Shown: positions 31,070 to 36,228 of the stretch, one piece after another | Numbering within the stretch: the stretch's first letter is position 1 | How the letters are laid out: every line of letters starts with the position of its first letter | Notes under the pieces: model-generated | What the model saw: only the letters and a program-made list of their open reading frames with translations | Databases searched by the model: none | Told to the model about the DNA's origin: nothing | Source of the DNA: Halococcus hamelinensis 100A6 | GTDB taxonomy: Archaea; Halobacteriota; Halobacteria; Halobacteriales; Halococcaceae | DNA: 36,228 nt | Direction of reading: 5' to 3' | NCBI RefSeq assembly: GCF_000336675.1 | Contig: NZ_AOMB01000010.1 | Span: 82,006-118,233 of the forward strand | Program-made: the position numbers and the translations under genes

Positions 31070-32887
31070 ATGTCCGAAACACACACCAACGCGGACGCCG
31101 CCGGCGGTACGGCGGAGTCCCTCCGAACCCCGATCGTCGCGGTCCTCGGCCACGTCGACCACGGCAAGACCACGCTCCTCGATAAGATCCGCGGCTCGGC
31201 GGTCACCGACGGCGAGGCGGGCGCGATAACCCAGCACATCGGCGCGACCGCCGTGCCCCTCGAAACCGTCTCCGAGCTGGCGGGGAGCCTCGTCGACCCC
31301 GACGACTTCGACCTTCCCGGCTTGCTGTTCATCGACACCCCCGGCCACCACTCCTTTTCGACCCTCCGCTCTCGCGGGGGCGCGCTCGCCGACATCGCGA
31401 TCCTCGTCGTGGACGTCAACGACGGCTTCCAGCCCCAGACCATCGAGGCCCTCGACATCCTCCGACGAACCGAGACCCCGTTCGTGGTCGCGGCGAACAA
31501 GATCGACACGGTTCCGGGCTGGAACCCCCAGTCGGACGTGCCGATACAGGAGAGCTACGACGCCCAGTCCGACCGGGCGCGGGCGACCCTCGACGAGAAC
31601 CTCTACGAACTCATCGGCGAGCTCTCGGACCACGACTTCTCGGCGGACATGTACTGGCGAGTGCAAAACTTCGCCAACAACGTCGGCGTCGTTCCCACGA
31701 GCGCCGAAACCGGGGAAGGCGTCCCCGACGTTCTCACCGTTTTGATGGGGCTCTCCCAGCGCTACCTCAAGGACGCGATGGCGATCGACGTCGACGGACC
31801 GGGGGCGGGCACGGTCCTAGAGGTCAAAGACCAGAAGGGGTTCGGCACCGCGATCGACGTGGTGCTCTACGACGGTACCGTCAGGTCGGACGACACCATC
31901 GTGGTGGGCGCGTCGGGCGACCCGATCGTGACCGACGTTCGGGCGCTGCTCCAGCCCCGGCCGCTCGCCGAGATCAGAACCGAGAGCCGCTTCGAGCAGG
32001 TCGACGCGGTGAGCGCGGCGGCGGGGCTCAAGATCGCCGCACCGGAGCTCGACAGCGCGATGGCCGGGGCCCCGGTTCGGGTGGTCCGCGACCAGCCCCG
32101 CGAGGAGGTCGTGGCGGCGGTCGAGGAGGAGCTCGCCGCCATCGGCGTCACCACCCAGGAGGAGGGGGTCGTGGTGAAGGCCGACACCCTCGGAAGCCTC
32201 GAAGCCGTCGCCGATGCTCTGGAGGAGGCCGAGATCCCGATCGTCCGGGCGGAGGTCGGGGCGGTCGCGCCGCGCGACGTCACAGTGGCGAGCACCGCCG
32301 ACGAGGAGAAACACGAGACGGTGCTCGCCTTTTCGGTCGACGTCCTCGACAACGCCGCCGACCTAGCCGAGGAGAGCGGCGTCCGGATCTTCGAGAGCGA
32401 CGTGATCTACCGCCTCGTCGAGGAGTACGACGAGTTCGTCACCGAACGCGAGCGGAGCCAGCAGGACGCCATCCTCGAGAACATCTCGCGGCCCGCGCGC
32501 TTCCAGCTCCTCCCCGACCACACCTTCCGACAGAACGACCCGGCGGTGGTCGGCGTCGAGGTCCTGACCGGGACCCTGAAGCGGAACGCGCGCGTCGTCG
32601 ACTTCTCCGGGTCGGAGCCGAAGCGCATCGGCGAGGTCAACGGCATCCAGGACCAGGGCGAGGACGTCGACCAGGCCCGCAAGGGCGACCGCGTGAGCGT
32701 CGCCATCGACGGCCCCACCGTCGGCCGGCAGATCGAGGAGGGCGACGAGCTCTGGGTCGGACTCCCCGAGAAACACGCGAAGGTCCTCGAACAGGAGCTC
32801 ACGGAGGACATCCCGGCCGACGAGGCCGACGCCCTCCGGATGTACCTCGACAAACACCGCCGGCGCGACCCCTTCTGGGGGAAGTGA
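31070..32887 (+). CDS. infB: Translation initiation factor IF-2 (aIF5B)
   Basis: Archaeal homologue of eIF5B/IF2, the GTPase for ribosomal subunit joining. It has 605 residues with no intein. G1 GHVDHGKTT is at residues 27-35, followed by G3 [10 protein letters not shown]4 AANKID, and a beta-barrel domain II. Domain III ([17 protein letters not shown]) and domain IV ([19 protein letters not shown]) follow. I chose the ATG at 31070; a GTG three codons upstream (31061) is equally possible. It is divergent from the PRC-barrel/nob1 pair, placing ribosome maturation and initiation genes back-to-back. Confidence 0.95.
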   Translation: MSETHTNADAAGGTAESLRTPIVAVLGHVDHGKTTLLDKIRGSAVTDGEAGAITQHIGATAVPLETVSELAGSLVDPDDFDLPGLLFIDTPGHHSFSTLRSRGGALADIAILVVDVNDGFQPQTIEALDILRRTETPFVVAANKIDTVPGWNPQSDVPIQESYDAQSDRARATLDENLYELIGELSDHDFSADMYWRVQNFANNVGVVPTSAETGEGVPDVLTVLMGLSQRYLKDAMAIDVDGPGAGTVLEVKDQKGFGTAIDVVLYDGTVRSDDTIVVGASGDPIVTDVRALLQPRPLAEIRTESRFEQVDAVSAAAGLKIAAPELDSAMAGAPVRVVRDQPREEVVAAVEEELAAIGVTTQEEGVVVKADTLGSLEAVADALEEAEIPIVRAEVGAVAPRDVTVASTADEEKHETVLAFSVDVLDNAADLAEESGVRIFESDVIYRLVEEYDEFVTERERSQQDAILENISRPARFQLLPDHTFRQNDPAVVGVEVLTGTLKRNARVVDFSGSEPKRIGEVNGIQDQGEDVDQARKGDRVSVAIDGPTVGRQIEEGDELWVGLPEKHAKVLEQELTEDIPADEADALRMYLDKHRRRDPFWGK

Positions 32888-32907
32888 CGGCTCGTACGCA
32901 GTAATAA

Positions 32908-32916
32908 TATTTAATT
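32908..32916 (+). promoter_or_regulatory. TATA box of the small membrane protein gene
   Basis: TATTTAATT in an AT-rich patch (32900-32917) between the IF-2 stop and the next gene. It predicts a transcript start near 32936-32940, just before the ATG at 32943. Confidence 0.5.
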
Positions 32917-32942
32917 AGCCGGCGTTCGTGGTGTCGACAACG

Positions 32943-33188
32943 ATGACCCCTCTTCCGCTCCCCGCGACCGCGGAATCGGTCGTCGAGACGGTTCGCGAGC
33001 GCCGCCCGACGGTCGCGCCGGCGGACCTCGTCCTGCTCGCGCTCCCCGCCCTCCTCATCGCGGGGTTCGCCGGCGGTGTGGCCTCGCCGCTGGCGATTCC
33101 GACGGCCCTCGCCGTGGGCACGCTCCCCGCGCTCGCGACGCTCGGCTACGTGTTGTTCTACGACCCGCCGACCACGGTCTCGGGCTGA
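32943..33188 (+). CDS. Small membrane protein, function unknown
   Basis: An 81-residue protein starting MTPLPLPATAESVVETVRER, then one long or two closely packed hydrophobic segments (LVLLALPALLIAGFAGGVA, ALAVGTLPALATLGYVLFY) with a short DPPTT tail. The ATG at 32943 is preferred over GTGs at 32928 and 32931 because of the TATA box at 32908-32916. It is separate from infB despite the same strand. No family recognised beyond a general haloarchaeal small membrane protein. Confidence 0.65.
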   Translation: MTPLPLPATAESVVETVRERRPTVAPADLVLLALPALLIAGFAGGVASPLAIPTALAVGTLPALATLGYVLFYDPPTTVSG

Positions 33189-33224
33189 AGTCTCGTGGCA
33201 CGTCCCTCCCGCTATCGTTGAAGA

Positions 33225-33407
33225 CTACTCCGCAGACCGCTGGTCAGTGTCCACTTTTCGATAGTAGTAGAACGCCACGGGAAGCAAGAGTAATCCTATC
33301 GCGTACAGCGGGAGATGTGTCGGCTCGGGTGCGACGTCGTATTCCGTGATAACCAACAGCAGGAGCATCACTCCCGTCACGACCATCCCCTTCGTGAAAT
33401 CGTTCAT
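33225..33407 (-). CDS. Small two-helix membrane protein
   Basis: A 60-residue protein starting MNDFTKGMVVTGVMLLLLVI. Two hydrophobic helices (about residues 7-21 and 32-50, the latter LPLYAIGLLLLPVAFYYY) are joined by a short loop (TEYDVAPEPTH), and the tail is charged (RKVDTDQRSAE). Codon use is less GC-biased than in the neighbours (many AAT, TAT, ATA-type choices), which suggests a recent arrival or relaxed selection. A GGAGG lies about 15 bases before the ATG, further than an ideal ribosome binding site. Function unknown. Confidence 0.6.
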   Translation of the reverse strand: MNDFTKGMVVTGVMLLLLVITEYDVAPEPTHLPLYAIGLLLLPVAFYYYRKVDTDQRSAE

Positions 33408-33461
33408 CGTCGGTCCCAGTATCCTCCTTCGTCGTCCGATTCGGTATCGACTTCGGAGTGC

Positions 33462-33848
33462 TTACCGCGCGACTGGAACGATGGCGTCCGAGACGGCCTG
33501 TTTCACCTGGAGGGCGGCGCTCGCGGCGAGCCCGCGTGCGACCTCGTCGCGGTCGTCGTCGTCGAGCCCCTCGTCGAGGTCGCTGTCGGCCGGGAGGCCC
33601 GCGCTGACGGGGTGGCCGATGGGCGGCTGGACCGCGACGGTTCCCTCGGGGCCGTCGCTCCCGGCGACGATCTGCGCGCCGACGACGTACTCGTCGGGGA
33701 GGTACTCCCGGGTGCGGGCGACCACGGTGTCGAGGCCCGCCTGGAGCGTCCGGCGTTGCTCGGGCGAGAGCTCCGGCACGTCGGCGTTCGCGCGCCGTCC
33801 GGGGTCGGTGTCGGTCGGTTGTCCCGCGTATGGCGTGTTGCCGGTCAT
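33462..33848 (-). CDS. Conserved haloarchaeal protein (possibly DUF5811)
   Basis: A 128-residue acidic protein from the ATG at 33848 (MTGNTPYAGQPTDTDPGRR). The conserved core is LSPEQRRTLQAGLDTVVART followed by REYLPDEYVVGAQIV, and a second helix-rich block near the C-terminus (RDEVARGLAASAALQVKQAV). It has no signal peptide, membrane helix or catalytic motif. I recall a haloarchaeal family of this pattern (DUF5811), but the number is from memory. It lies 46 bases downstream of the arginine decarboxylase on the same strand. Confidence 0.7.
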   Translation of the reverse strand: MTGNTPYAGQPTDTDPGRRANADVPELSPEQRRTLQAGLDTVVARTREYLPDEYVVGAQIVAGSDGPEGTVAVQPPIGHPVSAGLPADSDLDEGLDDDDRDEVARGLAASAALQVKQAVSDAIVPVAR

Positions 33849-33894
33849 GAGAAGAACGCCCTCCCTATTCGTCACGGCCTCAAAAACCCCCCGA

Positions 33895-34404
33895 CTACAG
33901 GATCGGCTCGCTCTCGCCGTAGGCTCCGACCACCACCGCGGTGGCGTACGCGTCCGAACGGTGGGGGTCGAGGTCCGTCGCGGTGTCGGCGGTCACCACG
34001 CGCTCGTCGACGAACGACCACTCCCGAAGGTCCCGGCCCGCGGTCAGCCCCTCGGTGACGCGGTCGCGGACCGCTTCGGGGTCGGAGCCCGAGGCTTCGT
34101 AGAACAGCCCGCGCCCCGTCGCGTCGCGCGTCCAGCCCAGCCCCGCGGACGCGCCGACGTGGGTTTCAGGGTCGTCACCCTCGATCTCGGTCGTCGCCCG
34201 TGCCTCCACGACGGTGAGGCGGTTCCCCGCCGGCCCGAGGTCGGGGGCGGTGTCGAGCACCTCGATCCGGCTCTCGGCGGGGACTACCGACGAGACTCGA
34301 ATCAGGTTGTAGTTGTGGACGCCGGCGTCGGCGAGCGCGGCGTCGTAGGCGGCGAGCGCGGTCGGGCCAGTGCCGGTTCCGGGGACGACCCTGATGGAAC
34401 TCAT
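33895..34404 (-). CDS. pdaD: Pyruvoyl-dependent arginine decarboxylase
   Basis: Decarboxylates arginine to agmatine, which archaea need for polyamines and for agmatidine in tRNA-Ile2. It has 169 residues, like the Methanocaldococcus enzyme. The proenzyme self-cleavage site fits RVSSVVP, with Ser38-Ser39: cleavage would give a beta chain of 38 residues and an alpha chain with an N-terminal pyruvoyl group. The VGASAGLGW and ATAVVVGAYGE segments also fit. The neighbours are PAN upstream and a conserved protein downstream, on the same strand; no functional link is evident. Confidence 0.9.
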   Translation of the reverse strand: MSSIRVVPGTGTGPTALAAYDAALADAGVHNYNLIRVSSVVPAESRIEVLDTAPDLGPAGNRLTVVEARATTEIEGDDPETHVGASAGLGWTRDATGRGLFYEASGSDPEAVRDRVTEGLTAGRDLREWSFVDERVVTADTATDLDPHRSDAYATAVVVGAYGESEPIL

Positions 34405-34457
34405 GCGGGATGGTCGGCGAAGGGGATCGATGTGGGTTGCGATCTCGGCGGTACCGA

Positions 34458-35675
34458 TCAGTTGAACGCGATCGGCGTGCCGGGCGATTCGTCCTCGGTG
34501 ACCTTCTCGAAGGCCTCCTCGAAGTCGGCCATCCGGACCTCGGTGCGCTCGTCGCGGATCGCGAACATCCCGGCCTCGGTCGTGAGGCTCTCGATCTCCG
34601 CGCCGCTGAACTCCTCGGCCATCTCGGCGAGCGCCTCGAAGTCCACGTCGTCGGCGAGGTTCATCCCACGGGTGTGGATCGCGAAGATCTGCTCGCGACC
34701 CTCGATGTCGGGTTTGGGGACCTCGATGAGGCGGTCGAACCGGCCGGGGCGGAGGATAGCCCGGTCGAGCATGTCGTACCGGTTGGTGGCGGCGATGATC
34801 GAGACGTCGCCGCGCTCCTCGAAGCCGTCCATCTCACTGAGGAGCTGCATCATCGTCCGCTGGACCTCGGCGTCGCCGGAGGTCTTCGAGTCCGTTCGTT
34901 TGGCGGCGACGGCGTCGATCTCGTCGATGAAGATCACGGCGGGCTCGTGCTCGCTCGCCAGCTCGAAGAGGTCACGGACGAGGCGTGCGCCCTCGCCGAT
35001 GAATTTCCTGACCAGCTCCGAGCCGGCCATCTTGATGAACGTCGCGTCGGTCTCGTTGGCGACGGCCTTGGCGAGCATCGTCTTGCCCGTCCCGGGCGGG
35101 CCGTGGAGCAGGACGCCCGTCGGCGGTTCGATCCCGACGGTGTCGAAGCGTTCGGGGTCGATCAGCGGCATCTCGACGGCCTCGCGCACCTCGCGGACCT
35201 GGTCGTCGATCCCGCCGATGTCGGCGTACGTAACCGTCGGGCGCTCCTCGACCTCCATCGCCTGTGCGCGGGCGTCGGTCTCGGCCGAGAGGGTGCGCTG
35301 GACGCTGAAGGAGTCGTTGACGGCCACCCGGTCGCCGTTGTCGATCTCCTCGCGGAGCGCGGACGCGACGTCGGTGAGCACCTCCTGGTTGTTGCCGTGC
35401 TGGCGGACGATCGCGCCGTCGTCGGTGAGCTCCTCGATCGTGGCGACGTAGAGCGAGGAGGTCTTGAGCGCCTCGTTCTCCTCTTGGAGCTGTTCGGCCT
35501 CCTCGGCCAGCTCCTCGCGGTTCTCGCGGGCTTCGTCGAGGCGGGCGGCGAGTTCGTCGTGGACCGCCGTCACGTCCTCCAGATGTTCGGCCAGCGCTGC
35601 CACTCGTTCCTCACCCGTGAGCTCCGGGTCGAGGTTCAGCCGCGGCCGGTCGGGAAGGGAGGGACTGTGTGACAT
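34458..35675 (-). CDS. pan: Proteasome-activating nucleotidase PAN
   Basis: AAA+ ATPase that unfolds substrates for the 20S proteasome. It has 405 residues. The N-terminal coiled coil (about residues 28-72) is followed by an OB domain (75-125). Walker A GPPGTGKT is at 192-199, Walker B VIFIDEID with Asp251-Glu252, and the sensor/arginine-finger region reads AATNRYDMLDRAILRPGRFD. The C-terminus ends PIAFN: the usual hydrophobic-Tyr-X docking tail is not exactly present, with Phe in the Tyr position. A GTTAAAAG/CTTTTAAC box lies 26-33 bases before the ATG. Confidence 0.96.
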   Translation of the reverse strand: MSHSPSLPDRPRLNLDPELTGEERVAALAEHLEDVTAVHDELAARLDEARENREELAEEAEQLQEENEALKTSSLYVATIEELTDDGAIVRQHGNNQEVLTDVASALREEIDNGDRVAVNDSFSVQRTLSAETDARAQAMEVEERPTVTYADIGGIDDQVREVREAVEMPLIDPERFDTVGIEPPTGVLLHGPPGTGKTMLAKAVANETDATFIKMAGSELVRKFIGEGARLVRDLFELASEHEPAVIFIDEIDAVAAKRTDSKTSGDAEVQRTMMQLLSEMDGFEERGDVSIIAATNRYDMLDRAILRPGRFDRLIEVPKPDIEGREQIFAIHTRGMNLADDVDFEALAEMAEEFSGAEIESLTTEAGMFAIRDERTEVRMADFEEAFEKVTEDESPGTPIAFN

Positions 35676-35700
35676 TCGATGTTCGCCGTAGGCTCCGGTC

Positions 35701-35708
35701 GTTAAAAG
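35701..35708 (-). promoter_or_regulatory. TATA-like box of pan
   Basis: CTTTTAAC on the minus strand, 26-33 bases before the ATG at 35675, the leaderless spacing. Confidence 0.5.
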
Positions 35709-35726
35709 TGGTTTTGGTCGGGGCAG

Positions 35727-36228
35727 TCAGACGAGGTCCGCGAACTCGGAGAGCGCCTCGTCGTAGGCGCTGAAGGCCGCCTCGATGGGGTCGGCGGTCG
35801 TCATGTCGACGCCCGCCCCGCGGAGGAGCTCGATCGGGTAGTCGTGTGAGCCCGACGCGAGGAACTCGCGGTAGGGCTCCGCCGCGTCCTCGCCCTCCTC
35901 GCGGATGCCCTCGGCGAGCGCGACCGCCGCCGAGATCCCGGTCGCGTACTGGTAGACGTAGAACGCCCGGTAGAAGTGGGGGATCCGCATCCACTCGCGC
36001 GCGATCCGGTCGTCCACGACGGCGGGCTCGTAGAACTCCTCCTTCAATTCGCCGTAGATCGAATCCAGCCGGTCGGGCGTGAGCGCCTCGCCGGCTTCCG
36101 AGAGCTCGTGGGTCTTCAGCTCGAACTCCGCGAACATCGTCTGGCGCGCCAGCGTCGACCGGAACCGTTCGAGGTACTCGTTGAGGACGTGTCGACGGAA
36201 GTTCTCGTCCTCGACGGTGTCGAGGAGG
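35727..36228 (-). CDS. pepF: Oligoendopeptidase F (M3B), C-terminal part
   Basis: Partial gene: 166 residues from the window edge to the stop near 35727. The sequence TMFAEFELKTHELSEAGEAL, the later YGELKEEFYEP, and especially WMRIPHFYRAFYVYQYATG are the C-terminal signature of M3-family oligoendopeptidase F, a zinc metallopeptidase that cuts short peptides. The HExxH zinc site lies upstream, outside the window. The in-frame ATG at 36137 is internal, not a start. It is followed by pan on the same strand after 51 bases, so peptide trimming and proteasome genes are adjacent. Confidence 0.9.
   Translation of the reverse strand, partial: LLDTVEDENFRRHVLNEYLERFRSTLARQTMFAEFELKTHELSEAGEALTPDRLDSIYGELKEEFYEPAVVDDRIAREWMRIPHFYRAFYVYQYATGISAAVALAEGIREEGEDAAEPYREFLASGSHDYPIELLRGAGVDMTTADPIEAAFSAYDEALSEFADLV

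Overview
The window is chromosomal DNA of a haloarchaeon (class Halobacteria). The evidence is the high GC, the very acidic proteome, archaeal-type genes (proteasome-activating nucleotidase, Nob1, Pus10, MptA, CofC/CofG/CofH, pyruvoyl-dependent arginine decarboxylase, aIF5B/IF-2), TrmB-type regulation, a PGF-CTERM surface protein, and many TATA-like boxes 24-30 nt upstream of start codons, the usual geometry of leaderless haloarchaeal mRNAs. Genus cannot be fixed from the sequence alone.

Layout. 1-494: non-coding stretch packed with perfect hairpins. 495-2326: NAD kinase and GTP cyclohydrolase MptA. 2341-4390: TrmB-like regulator followed by an ion-transporter-superfamily permease; FxsA is divergent. 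5069-7643: tRNA-Ile(GAU), then a loosely packed, lower-GC accessory pocket with two paralogous PRC-barrel-like acidic proteins, a 36-residue zinc-finger protein on the other strand, two copies of a structured repeat, and two small membrane proteins. 7668-10732: thymidylate kinase, APC permease, NDUFA9-like NAD(P)-binding protein. 10929-14976: a glycoprotein-like membrane-anchored protein and the coenzyme F420 genes cofC, cofG and (convergent) cofH. 15034-17568: two overlapping zinc-finger microproteins, then divergent purine genes purC, purS and purQ. 17791-22294: polysaccharide flippase, Pus10, VapBC toxin-antitoxin, RNase HII. 22581-28019: SecD/SecF, a frameshifted PGF-CTERM surface glycoprotein, a haloarchaeal conserved protein and a membrane protein. 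28094-30209: glucose-6-phosphate isomerase and CPBP protease. 30225-32887: PRC-barrel protein overlapping Nob1, divergent from IF-2. 32943-36228: three small proteins, arginine decarboxylase, PAN, and the C-terminal part of oligoendopeptidase F running off the window end.

Most of the window is housekeeping: redox cofactors (NADP, F420, pterin), nucleotides (purine, dTTP), RNA maturation (Nob1, Pus10, RNase HII), protein export (SecDF), glycolysis/gluconeogenesis, and protein turnover. The parts that ordinary annotation does not explain are the tRNA-Ile-proximal pocket (about 5.2-7.1 kb), with its duplicated PRC-like genes and a repeat whose terminal stem shows two compensatory base-pair changes between copies; the hairpin arrays at 1-375 and about 22376-22560; and the single-base lesion in the surface glycoprotein gene. 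I did not find a complete, clearly new multi-gene system. The 5.2-7.1 kb pocket is the best candidate for something undescribed.
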